From the NCBI GenBank assembly GCA_009784565.1, contig WRBL01000014.1, positions 1-42,137 on the forward strand: DNA of 42,137 nucleotides, written 5' to 3'. Source of the stretch: Streptosporangiales bacterium. Its GTDB lineage: Bacteria > Actinomycetota > Actinomycetes > Streptosporangiales > Streptosporangiaceae. A model generated the notes under the pieces. It was not told the DNA's origin, made no database searches, and saw nothing but the letters and a program-made list of their open reading frames with translations. A program made the translations under genes and the position numbers. Numbering within the stretch: position 1 is the stretch's first letter; every line of letters begins with the position of its first letter. Shown here piece after piece: positions 30,645 through 38,254 of this stretch.

Positions 30645-31535
30645 CTATTCGGCTTCGGCCTCATCCGCCTCGTCTTCGGCGGCTGCCTTCGCCTCGCCTT
30701 CGGCTTCGGCGGCCTTCGCGGCCTCGGCCTCGGCGGCTTCCGCTTCGGCGTCGGTGGGGCCGAGGATGGCCAGGGCCTCATCGTGCAGGTGGCCGTTGGT
30801 GCAGACCACGCTGCCGCCGTCGGGAGTGGCCTCGCCGGACAGGTCGGTGAATCTGCCGCCGGCTTCCTCCACGATCACCTGCAGCGCGGCCAGGTCCCAC
30901 AGCGAGACCTCGGGCTCGGCCGAGATGTCCGCGGCGCCCTCGGCGACGAGCATGTGGGACCAGAAGTCCCCGAATCCCCGTGACCGCCACGCCGACTGGT
31001 TCAGCGACAGGAACCCGCCCAGCCGCCCGGCCTGGGCCCAGCCGCCGACACCGGAGTAGGAAAAGGAGGCGTCGCTGAGCTTGGACACGCCGGAAACCTT
31101 CATGCGGCTGGCCTTCGCCAGGCTGCGGCCGGTCCACGCGCCGCCGCCGGACGCCGCCCACCAGCGTTTGCCCAGCGCGGGCGCGGACACGACACCCGCC
31201 ACGACCTCGTCTCCGTCCATCAGTCCGATCAGCGTCGCCCACACCGGAACGCCCCGCACGTAGTTCTTGGTGGCGTCAATCGGGTCAATCACCCAGCAGC
31301 GGGGCCCCCGGCCGGTCCGGCCGGATTCCTCGCCGAGCACCGCGTCCCGGGGGCGTGACCTGCGCAGGATGTGGCGGATCGCGTCCTCGGTCGCCTTGTC
31401 CGCGTCGGACACCGGCGTGAGGTCCGGCTTCGTCTCGACTCTCAGGTCGAGGGCCCGGAACCGCCGCGTCGAAATATCATCCGCCGCGTCCGCGAGAACA
31501 TGTGCGAAACGCAGGTCGTCGTCATAATCTCCCAC
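30645..31535 (-). CDS. hisN: Histidinol-phosphatase (inositol monophosphatase fold) with acidic repeat tail
   Basis: Mg-dependent phosphatase, the actinobacterial HisN for histidine synthesis, 296 residues. Metal-site blocks: KPDLTPVSDADKATED, VLGEESGRTG, and WVIDPIDATKNYVRGVPVWATLIGL, plus SLWDLAALQVIVEEAGG. Relatives usually read DPIDGTKN; here Ala replaces Gly. About 40 C-terminal residues beyond the normal end are a low-complexity Ala/Glu run (AEAEAAEAEAAKAAEAEGEA). The start GTG 31535 matches the family (VGDYDDDLRFAHVLADAAD) and sits 7 bases after a TAGCGT box, suggesting a leaderless mRNA; the ORF-track start 17 codons earlier is less likely. Faces rsgA, 16 bp apart. Confidence 0.88.
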   Translation of the reverse strand: MGDYDDDLRFAHVLADAADDISTRRFRALDLRVETKPDLTPVSDADKATEDAIRHILRRSRPRDAVLGEESGRTGRGPRCWVIDPIDATKNYVRGVPVWATLIGLMDGDEVVAGVVSAPALGKRWWAASGGGAWTGRSLAKASRMKVSGVSKLSDASFSYSGVGGWAQAGRLGGFLSLNQSAWRSRGFGDFWSHMLVAEGAADISAEPEVSLWDLAALQVIVEEAGGRFTDLSGEATPDGGSVVCTNGHLHDEALAILGPTDAEAEAAEAEAAKAAEAEGEAKAAAEDEADEAEAE

Positions 31536-31542
31536 CCGTGAA

Positions 31543-31548
31543 ACGCTA
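31543..31548 (-). promoter_or_regulatory. -10 box of a probable leaderless hisN promoter
   Basis: TAGCGT on the minus strand ends 7 bases before GTG 31535, the spacing expected for transcription starting on the start codon. No Shine-Dalgarno is present. Confidence 0.4.
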
Positions 31549-31654
31549 CCGCCTGCCATAACCAGTGACCAGCACGCAGGAGTCACGGTGCAGCGCGTCG
31601 CACCGGGCCAGTAAACTCACAATAGGAACTTATCGGGATAAACAGGCAGGCTAA

Positions 31655-31680
31655 GCGTTACGCGGTAGGCAAACGGGTAT
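31655..31680 (+). promoter_or_regulatory. SigB/SigH-type stress promoter before the CBS gene
   Basis: GCGT-N16-GGGTAT fits the Streptomyces SigB-group consensus GNNT-N14-16-GGGTAY and ends 43 bases before the CBS start. The window itself encodes a sigma factor of this group at 10946-11944. Confidence 0.55.
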
Positions 31681-31723
31681 ATCACCACACCAAATAAACG
31701 TGCCCAATGGGGGTGGTACGCCC

Positions 31724-32143
31724 ATGAAGGTAGCGGATGGCATGACCACGGTGGTCCTGTCAATCGGACCGGCCCATACCCTGCGAGATGCCGCGCGGAT
31801 GATGGCCGAGCGACGGGTCGGCGCCGCCGTCGTGGCGGATCCCGACGACGCCGGAGTCGGGATCATTACCGAACGGGACATTCTCAACTCGATCGGCGAG
31901 GGAGAGAATCCCGACACCGAGCTCGTGGAGCGGCACTGCACGGGCGATCTCGTGTTCGCCGACCGGAGCTGGACCCTGGAGGAGGCCGCGGGCGCGATGG
32001 TGCGGGGCGGCTTCCGGCACCTGGTGGTCGTGGAGGGCCACGAGGTGGTGGGACTGTTGTCGATGCGCGACATCGTCCGCTGCTGGTCCGGCGGTCACGT
32101 TCCCGCGCAAGCCGGGCCCGACGTTACACTTGTGGCAAAATAA
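31724..32143 (+). CDS. Two-CBS-domain protein
   Basis: A small stand-alone CBS-pair protein of 139 residues, a module that usually binds adenine nucleotides to sense energy or stress. CBS1 runs from MKVADGMTTVVLSIGPAHTLRDAARMMAERRVGAAVV to GIITERDILNSIGEG; CBS2 from WTLEEAAGAMVRGGFRHLVVVEG to GLLSMRDIVRCW. No fused catalytic domain. ATG 31724 begins the usual MKVADGM start; the ORF-track GTG at 31700 is less likely. Divergent from hisN, with a stress-type promoter. Related single CBS proteins belong to stress regulons in actinobacteria. Confidence 0.9.
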   Translation: MKVADGMTTVVLSIGPAHTLRDAARMMAERRVGAAVVADPDDAGVGIITERDILNSIGEGENPDTELVERHCTGDLVFADRSWTLEEAAGAMVRGGFRHLVVVEGHEVVGLLSMRDIVRCWSGGHVPAQAGPDVTLVAK

Positions 32144-32319
32144 CCTCGGCGAAACGCTGTCAACCCGCGGGCACCGTTCAGTAGGCTGTGATCTTGGTCC
32201 CAAGCTCACGGGACACTTTCACATACGCGGGGCAGCGCCCCGCTCAGACGCCAGGCGGCGAGTTCCCGCTCCAGCCGCCCGGCTAGCGCCCGGCTGGTTT
32301 CCCCGGCCGTCCGGGCGCC

Positions 32320-32365
32320 GCGGCGTCCGGCCCGGACATCCCCCGTCCACCGGGCCGGACGCCGC
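32320..32365. terminator. Strong hairpin separating the CBS gene from the next operon
   Basis: Perfect 16-bp arms (GCGGCGTCCGGCCCGG and complement) around a 14-nt loop, followed by CCCTTTA. An additional small hairpin GCGGGGC-AGC-GCCCCGC lies at 32227-32243. Together they fill the 270-bp gap after the CBS gene, which has no credible ORF. Confidence 0.8.
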
Positions 32366-32413
32366 CCCTTTACGTGGCCAATGTGCCGTTGGGTCCCTAC
32401 GCTGGACCCCACG

Positions 32414-33784
32414 ATGAGCGTTGAAGACCCCGAGACGTACCTGCGCCGCTTCGCCGAGACCCAGCTGCGCCGCCTGGCCGCCGGCGAGGTGACCGCCGCC
32501 GAGTGCGCGGCGCATGTCGACTCCGTCGCCGTGGCGTTCGAGGAAACCGGCGCCCTGGACGGCCAGGTCACGTCTCACGTTACCGAGCACCTGCATGTCG
32601 CACTCATGGCGCGGGCGACATCCCCGGGTTCGGGCCCGATGGGCCGCTCGGCCCTGCGCGGCAGGCCAGGGTTCGCGGATCTTTTCGCCCGCCAGCGCTC
32701 TCGGACTCAAGTGCCTGAAGGACCAACCGGGGAAGTCTCCGTCGTGCCTGCCACGGCGGCGCTCCATCTCAGGAAGGACGATGGCGACGAGGACATCTAC
32801 CTGCTGGGATACACCACCGTCCCGGGACGGGCCTGGCTCAGCGTAGCCGCCCGCACAAGTCAGCCGCTGGTTCCCCGCCGGCATGCTTCTCCCCCGTCAG
32901 CACGGAATCCGAGAGCGCTTCAGTCCAATCGCTACCGGCCCACGTTCGCTGGTGGCGGCATCGTCGCGATCGACGACACCGGGCGGGGGTACACCCTGGG
33001 TTTCGCCGGAGGCGGCGGTGACTGGTATATCGGCCGGCTGACACTCAATCCCGTCCCCGCGTCGGGTACCGCGTGGCTTGAAGTCCGGTGCGGCGGCGAG
33101 TCGGTGCGGCTTGACCTGCGGGCGAAATCGCCGGCCGCCGACGTGACGGTCCAGTCTCTGGCGGGTACCCCCGGCGAGAACTACCTCCGTCGTCAAGCCG
33201 AATCCTTGATCGGTTCCCCGGAGTCCGCCGAGGGCCCGCTCAGAGCCCGGGCAACCGGGCTATCCGACGCGGTGCCCGCGCTACGGGCTGTTGGCCTGCT
33301 GCCGCCAGACAGCCCCGTGCCGGGAGAGGTCGCGGCGCTCTTCGAATCTTTGGGAGGCCCAGGTGAGCTCATCGCCGTTCCCGGGAGATCGCCCGCACAG
33401 TGGGTGGCCGGGAGAGATTCGGAGTTTCCTCCCCAGACCAGCGTCACGGTCGCGGCGGGATCGCTGGCGGTGGCACTTCCTGAGGCCGACGGCGTAGCGG
33501 TGCACCTCACCGCGGTGCTGACCCGACCCGATGCGGGAACTTGGATCTTCGGGGGGATCCGGATGACCGCCGACAGCGGCGAGCCGGCCTTCTGGCTCCG
33601 CGACGACACAAATAGCTGGCATTCCGTTTCCGTCCGGGGCATGTCCGGCCAAGGCGGCGACTATGCGTTCCAGGCGGCGGTGGTACCTCCGCTCACGCCG
33701 GAGACCTCCCAGGTTGAGCTCCACGTGACGGGCAAGACCACAGAAGTGCGGGCCACTATCCCGGTTAGGTGGTGGCTCTCATGA
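32414..33784 (+). CDS. Hypothetical protein, first gene of the 32.4-39.4 kb operon
   Basis: I do not recognise this 456-residue protein. The first ~75 residues are helical (YLRRFAETQLRRLAAGEVTAAECAAHVD). The rest looks beta-rich, with repeated short strands and Gly turns, for example GGGIVAIDDTGRGYTLGFAGGGGDWYIGRL and, near the end, VELHVTGKTTEVRATIPVRWWL. No signal peptide, membrane helix or enzyme motif is visible. The start ATG 32414 was chosen because the ORF-track residues before it look non-coding; TACGCT 10 bases upstream may be the -10 box. The stop overlaps the next gene's start (ATGA), so the two are probably translated together and may interact. Codon bias is like that of its neighbours. 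Confidence 0.7.
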   Translation: MSVEDPETYLRRFAETQLRRLAAGEVTAAECAAHVDSVAVAFEETGALDGQVTSHVTEHLHVALMARATSPGSGPMGRSALRGRPGFADLFARQRSRTQVPEGPTGEVSVVPATAALHLRKDDGDEDIYLLGYTTVPGRAWLSVAARTSQPLVPRRHASPPSARNPRALQSNRYRPTFAGGGIVAIDDTGRGYTLGFAGGGGDWYIGRLTLNPVPASGTAWLEVRCGGESVRLDLRAKSPAADVTVQSLAGTPGENYLRRQAESLIGSPESAEGPLRARATGLSDAVPALRAVGLLPPDSPVPGEVAALFESLGGPGELIAVPGRSPAQWVAGRDSEFPPQTSVTVAAGSLAVALPEADGVAVHLTAVLTRPDAGTWIFGGIRMTADSGEPAFWLRDDTNSWHSVSVRGMSGQGGDYAFQAAVVPPLTPETSQVELHVTGKTTEVRATIPVRWWLS

Positions 33785-34677
33785 GCTGGCACAAGTCCCT
33801 GCCACCAGCGGAGGCATCCGTGTCCTGCGGGAAGGGGACGCACACCATCAGGTGGGAGGATGGGCAGCTGACGCTGTCCGATCACCCCGACGCGGAGGCG
33901 GAGCTGGTGCTGGGCGCTCTCGGCGGCGACAAGCCCGAGTGCCTGACGCTGCTCGAAACCTGGAACGCACACACTGCTGACCTCGCCGTGCTGGCGGTCG
34001 GCCCGCGCGCGGCCAGCGACCGCACCACGATCACCTGGGAACAGCTCGGCGAGGCTCCGCTTCCCCCCTCGCGGCCCCGGCCCAGACCCCGCGCTTCGAG
34101 CTTCACGGGCGGCCAGGGCTACGCGATACCGAGCGGGAAGAGAGCCACCGCCAAGACGGTCATGGTCGGAACGGGCGCGGTCTCGCCCCGGAAATTTCTG
34201 GCCGCGGCGGAGAACGCTGACCCCGAACTTGCCCGGCGGGCACGGAAACGAGTGGAACTGCTGGAACTGATGACCCTCGGGCCGGAGTTCCAGTACCGGC
34301 TGAGCGGGGCGGTGGCCGCGTCCTGGGCGGGCGAGGATCGCGCCGGGGAACGGGCGGAGCGCCGCCCGGAACTGGCGGCCGCCCTGACCGGGCGGTTCGC
34401 CCCCGTCGCGGCCGAATGGGCCGGCATCGACCCGGACGCGGTCACCGTCACCCCGCACGAGGGGCCGGGCTGGGGCCGCCTGGAGGTTACCGGCGACGGG
34501 CGGCTCGCCGGAGCTCTCCCGGTCTCCTGGCTGGCGGAGGTGTGGGCTTGCGGGCTGGCCCTGGCCGACGGGCACCTGGTCGTCAGCGTCACCGGACCCG
34601 GCCATCCCCGGGCCCGGGTCCTGGCCCTGCCCGCGCCAGGCGCCTCCGCTGTCCCGCTTGAGGTTGATCGCTGCTAA
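33781..34677 (+). CDS. Hypothetical protein, second gene of the operon
   Basis: Unrecognised 298-residue protein. An N-terminal region (HTIRWEDGQLTLSDHPDAEAELVLGALGG, then PECLTLLETWNAHTADLAVLAVG) is separated by a Pro/Arg linker (PPSRPRPRPRASSF) from a central helical part (RKFLAAAENADPELARRARKRVELLELM). The C-terminal portion WGRLEVTGDGRLAGALPVSWLAEVWACGLAL seems to be alternating strands and helices. No membrane segment or catalytic signature. The start ATG 33781 overlaps the preceding stop; the polymerase gene follows after 9 bp. The tight packing suggests a functional link to the polymerase or the other hypothetical, but I cannot name a role. Confidence 0.72.
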   Translation: MSWHKSLPPAEASVSCGKGTHTIRWEDGQLTLSDHPDAEAELVLGALGGDKPECLTLLETWNAHTADLAVLAVGPRAASDRTTITWEQLGEAPLPPSRPRPRPRASSFTGGQGYAIPSGKRATAKTVMVGTGAVSPRKFLAAAENADPELARRARKRVELLELMTLGPEFQYRLSGAVAASWAGEDRAGERAERRPELAAALTGRFAPVAAEWAGIDPDAVTVTPHEGPGWGRLEVTGDGRLAGALPVSWLAEVWACGLALADGHLVVSVTGPGHPRARVLALPAPGASAVPLEVDRC

Positions 34678-34686
34678 ATTCGGAGC

Positions 34687-36357
34687 GTGCGCGGCGAGCT
34701 TGCCGGTATCGCGGTGGCACCGGACGGGACCGTGGCCATCGCCCCGGGCGGCGCCGGCCCCGGCGGGCACAGTCCCGGGCGGATCATGACCATCGCGGAG
34801 GCCGGCGCCTACGATGAGGCGTTCCGGCCCCGGTGGGCCACCTGGTCCCAGGCGACGGCCCGGCGACTGATCGCGGGCGGCGTCCGGGTCTCGACCTGCT
34901 GGGACGTCGCCGCGGTGCACCGCCTGGCCCACGGCGGGCTCCGGGCCGACCCCGGGTACGTCTGGGCCGGCCTGCGCGGGCTCCCCCTGGACAAGGTCCC
35001 GGCCACGGGGGCCGAACCGGACCTGTTCAGCTCGCTGGAGGAGACCGGCGAGCCCGCCGGGGCGGACGGGCACCTGCGGCCGGAGTGGACGCGCGGCGGC
35101 TGGGCCCGCACCCCGGGAACCGTGGCGGCCTGGGCCGCTCTCGCGCTCCAGGCGGCCGAGCTTCAGCGGCAGGCACTCGGCGGCGGCAAGGCGGGCGATG
35201 CCGGGGCAGCGACGATCCGTTCGGAATCGACGGTTGAGCTTCTGTGCGCGGAACTGGCCGCGGACGGGCTCCCGGTCGACCGGGCCGCCGCCGAGAACCT
35301 GCTGTCGGCCATCGCGGGGCCGCGGCCCCGCGACGAGCGGGACGCCGCCGCCATCCGGGCCCGGCGGGACGCCGTCGTGCTCCGGCACGCGCCCGCCGGA
35401 GCCAGCGCCGACCTGCGCAGCCCGGGCCAGGTCAGGACACTGCTCGCCGCGGCCGGGATAGACGTGCCCGACACCCGGGCCCACCGGCTGGAAGAGTTCT
35501 CCTCCTCCAGCCCGCTGGTCGCGGCGCTGCTGGAATGGCGCAAGGCCGAGCGGATCTCCACCACCTACGGCTATTCCTGGCTCGACTCCCACCTCGGCGA
35601 CGACGGACGCCTGCGCGGGGAATGGACCGGGTGCGACGGCGCCGCCGGGCGGATGACCGCCTCCGCCGGGCTGCACAACATGCCCGCGGTCCTGCGAAGG
35701 GCCGTGATCGCCGACGAGGGGCACGTGTTCGTCCGGGCCGACCTGGGGCAGATCGAGCCGCGCGTGCTCGCCGCCGTGTCCGGCGACCGGGCCCTGGCCG
35801 CGGCCACCCGGGCCGACGACATGTACCAGCCGGTCGCGCGGGAACTGGGCGTGGACCGGCCCGTGGCCAAGGTCGCGATGATCGCCGCGATGTACGGGCA
35901 GACCACCGGGCACGGCGGAGCCGCCGCCCGGCGGATGCGGCAGGCCTACCCGGTGGCCATGGGCTACCTGGACCGGGCCGACGCCGAAGCCCGCGCGGGC
36001 CGGGACCTGCGCACCTACGGCGGGCGGCTGGTGCGGATGGCCAGCGGCGGGACCCCGGCCCAGGTCGCGGGCCGGGGCCGGTACGGGCGCAACGCGCTGA
36101 TCCAGGGGGCGGCCGCGGAACTGTTCAAGATGTGGGCGGTGACCGTACGATCGCGCGGTCAGGCGCTCGGTGCCGAAATCGTGATGTGCCTCCACGACGA
36201 ACTGCTGGTGCACGTGGCCTCCGAGAAGGCGGAAGCGGCGGCGCGGCTGGTCGCGGACTGCCTGGACGAGACCGCCCGCTGGTGGACGCCGCGCGGAAAC
36301 GTGCGGTTCATCGCCGACATCGCCGCCGTCCGGTGCTGGGCAGACGCGAAGGGCTGA
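34687..36357 (+). CDS. Family A DNA polymerase-like protein (stand-alone Pol I type)
   Basis: A 556-residue relative of DNA polymerase I, of the type often annotated as bifunctional 3'-5' exonuclease/DNA polymerase in actinobacteria. The polymerase half is intact: motif A VRADLGQIEPRVLAAVSGD (the metal-binding Asp), motif B K-VAMIAAMYGQTTG (the Lys and Tyr-Gly of the O helix), and motif C MCLHDELLVHV (His-Asp-Glu). A thumb-like stretch LEWRKAERISTTYGYSWL precedes. The first ~200 residues match no clear exonuclease acidic motif and there is no 5' nuclease domain. It is probably a repair or accessory polymerase, additional to the housekeeping PolA. Start GTG 34687 with CGGAG just before. Confidence 0.88.
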   Translation: MRGELAGIAVAPDGTVAIAPGGAGPGGHSPGRIMTIAEAGAYDEAFRPRWATWSQATARRLIAGGVRVSTCWDVAAVHRLAHGGLRADPGYVWAGLRGLPLDKVPATGAEPDLFSSLEETGEPAGADGHLRPEWTRGGWARTPGTVAAWAALALQAAELQRQALGGGKAGDAGAATIRSESTVELLCAELAADGLPVDRAAAENLLSAIAGPRPRDERDAAAIRARRDAVVLRHAPAGASADLRSPGQVRTLLAAAGIDVPDTRAHRLEEFSSSSPLVAALLEWRKAERISTTYGYSWLDSHLGDDGRLRGEWTGCDGAAGRMTASAGLHNMPAVLRRAVIADEGHVFVRADLGQIEPRVLAAVSGDRALAAATRADDMYQPVARELGVDRPVAKVAMIAAMYGQTTGHGGAAARRMRQAYPVAMGYLDRADAEARAGRDLRTYGGRLVRMASGGTPAQVAGRGRYGRNALIQGAAAELFKMWAVTVRSRGQALGAEIVMCLHDELLVHVASEKAEAAARLVADCLDETARWWTPRGNVRFIADIAAVRCWADAKG

Positions 36358-36402
36358 TACCGTTACGGACAGCTGAATTCTGGTCGGGAGGGGGCTGCAC
36401 GC

Positions 36403-37125
36403 GTGCCGCGCTACCGCAGGGTCGTCGTCAAGCTGAGCGGCGAGGCTCTGGCCGGGGCCTCCCAAAGCGGAGCTGACCCGGCCAGTCTTGCCCGTGTTGC
36501 CGATGAGGTGCTGTCACTGCACGACATCGGCGTCCAGGTCGCCGTGGTCGTCGGCGGCGGGAATTATTTCCGCGGGCGGATGGCCGAGGGCTGGGGCATC
36601 AGCCGGGCCGAGGCCGACAACATCGGGATGCTCGCCACCGTCATGAACGGGCTTATGCTGCGCGGTGCGCTCACCGCGCGGACCCAGGCCGACGTGCGGG
36701 TGATGACGGCGATGCCGATCACCAGCGTGGCCGAGCCGTTCATCCGGCTGCGGGCGGCGGGTCACCTGTCCCGGGACAAGATCGTCGTCTTGGCCGGCGG
36801 CATCGGCCAGCCCTACGTGACCACGGACTACCCGGCGGTGCAGCGGGCGCTCGAGCTCGAAGCCGACGCGCTGCTGGTTGCCAAGCACGGGGTGGACGGC
36901 GTGTACGACTCCGACCCGAAGACCAATCCCGACGCGAAGCGCTTCTCCACGCTCACCTACGACGAGGCCATCTCCTCCGACATCCGGGTGATGGACACCA
37001 GCGCGTTCGTGCTCGCGAACGAGCAGGGGCTGACCATGCACCTGTTCGACGTCGCCGCGAAGGGCATCATGCGCGGCATCTGCGAGGGCCAGGAACTGGG
37101 CACCCGGATCACCGCCAAGGGCTGA
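36403..37125 (+). CDS. pyrH: UMP kinase-like protein (amino acid kinase family), outside its usual locus
   Basis: Predicted to phosphorylate UMP to UDP, 240 residues. Blocks: VVVKLSGEALAG, VGGGNYFRGRMAEG, ADNIGMLATVMNGLMLRGAL, GGIGQPYVTTDYPAVQRALELEADALLVAKHGVDGVYDSDPKTNPDAKRF. These match PyrH, but several positions differ from the bacterial norm as I know it (for instance MTAMPITSVAEPFIRLRAAGHL). The normal pyrH locus is tsf-pyrH-frr; none of those genes is near, so this is either a second copy or a relocated gene. Start GTG 36403 follows GGGAGGGG. The stop overlaps the MoxR start by one base (TGATG), tying it translationally to the MoxR-VWA pair. Confidence 0.85.
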   Translation: MPRYRRVVVKLSGEALAGASQSGADPASLARVADEVLSLHDIGVQVAVVVGGGNYFRGRMAEGWGISRAEADNIGMLATVMNGLMLRGALTARTQADVRVMTAMPITSVAEPFIRLRAAGHLSRDKIVVLAGGIGQPYVTTDYPAVQRALELEADALLVAKHGVDGVYDSDPKTNPDAKRFSTLTYDEAISSDIRVMDTSAFVLANEQGLTMHLFDVAAKGIMRGICEGQELGTRITAKG

Positions 37126-38252
37126 TGACCGGACACTCTTCCGCGAAGGCGCTCGGCGTCGCGGTGGCGGCGCGGGTCCCGGTGCTGCTGTGGGGCGCGC
37201 CCGGCACCGGAAAGACTTCCGCCATCCGGGCCATGGCGTCGGCCATGGGACTGCACTGCGAGACGGTGATCGCGTCCATCCGGGAGCCTTCGGACTTCGC
37301 GGGACTGCCGGTCATCGCCGGGGATGCCGTTCCCGGGGCGTCCGGGGGAGCTCTTCCCGGGGTACACCTCGCGCCGCCCCGGTGGGCACAGCGGCTGGCC
37401 GAGACCGGCACCGGCGTCCTCTTCCTCGATGAACTGTCCACGGCCCCGCCCGCGGTCCAGGCCGCGCTGCTGCGGGTCGTCCTCGAACGGACCGTCGGCG
37501 ACCTCGCGCTCCCCGACGACGTGGCCGTTGTCGCCGCCGCGAACCCTCCCGAGCAGGCCGCCGACGGCTGGGATCTGTCCGCGCCGCTGGCCAACCGGCT
37601 GTGCCACCTGAGCTGGGAGACCACCCCGGCCTCGATCGCCGACGGCCTCGCCTCCGGCTGGGACGCCCCGCCGGTCCCGTCGTTGCCGTCTGACTGGGAA
37701 GCGGGCGAGGTCGCGGCCCGGGGGCTGGTCGCCGCGTTCCTGCGCGTCCGGCCCGCCCTCGCGCTGGCCCCGCCGGCCGACGCGGATGCCGCGGGCCGGG
37801 GCTGGCCCAGCCCGCGCACCTGGGAGATGGCGGCCCGGCTCCTGACCGCCGCCGACGCCTCCGGGGCGGGCGAAGAGGTCCGGTCGGCGCTGATCCTGGG
37901 CGCGGTCGGCGAGGCCGCAGGCGTGGAGTTCCTGACCTGGCTGGCCGACATGGACCTGCCCGACCCGGAGAAGGTCCTGGCCGACCCGGCGTCGTTCACG
38001 CTGCCCGAACGAGGCGACCGGGCCTACGCGGCGCTGGCCTCGATCGCCGCGGCCGTCGCCACGGATCCCACGGCCGACCGGTGGACCGCCGCCTGGAAGG
38101 TCCTGGGCGACTGCGCGGAGACCGCGCCCGACGTGGCCGCGACCGCCGCTGTCGTCCTGGCCAAGTGCAGGCCCCCGGACCTGCCCGCCGGGCAGATGCC
38201 GCCGGAGATCAGGCTCTTCCTGCCGCTGATTCGCGACGCCGGCCTGGCCTAA
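37125..38252 (+). CDS. MoxR-type AAA+ ATPase
   Basis: Chaperone-like ATPase of 375 residues. Walker A VLLWGAPGTGKTSAIRAMA (residues ~20-38), a MoxR-specific insert with SIREPSDFAGLPVI, Walker B TGVLFLDELSTAPPAVQAALLRVVLER, sensor 1 VAVVAAANPPEQAADGW, and the Arg-containing LANRLCHLSW. The C-terminal ~180 residues form a helical lid that is more variable. MoxR ATPases usually act with a VWA-domain partner to remodel or metallate proteins; the gene two bases downstream encodes such a protein. ATG 37125 overlaps the pyrH stop. Confidence 0.9.
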   Translation: MTGHSSAKALGVAVAARVPVLLWGAPGTGKTSAIRAMASAMGLHCETVIASIREPSDFAGLPVIAGDAVPGASGGALPGVHLAPPRWAQRLAETGTGVLFLDELSTAPPAVQAALLRVVLERTVGDLALPDDVAVVAAANPPEQAADGWDLSAPLANRLCHLSWETTPASIADGLASGWDAPPVPSLPSDWEAGEVAARGLVAAFLRVRPALALAPPADADAAGRGWPSPRTWEMAARLLTAADASGAGEEVRSALILGAVGEAAGVEFLTWLADMDLPDPEKVLADPASFTLPERGDRAYAALASIAAAVATDPTADRWTAAWKVLGDCAETAPDVAATAAVVLAKCRPPDLPAGQMPPEIRLFLPLIRDAGLA

Positions 38253-38254
38253 CC

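Noticed and set aside
33661-36465. 934-aa minus-strand ORF
   Set aside because: Gly/Pro/Arg-rich shadow opposite the two hypotheticals and the polymerase, whose plus-strand motifs are convincing.
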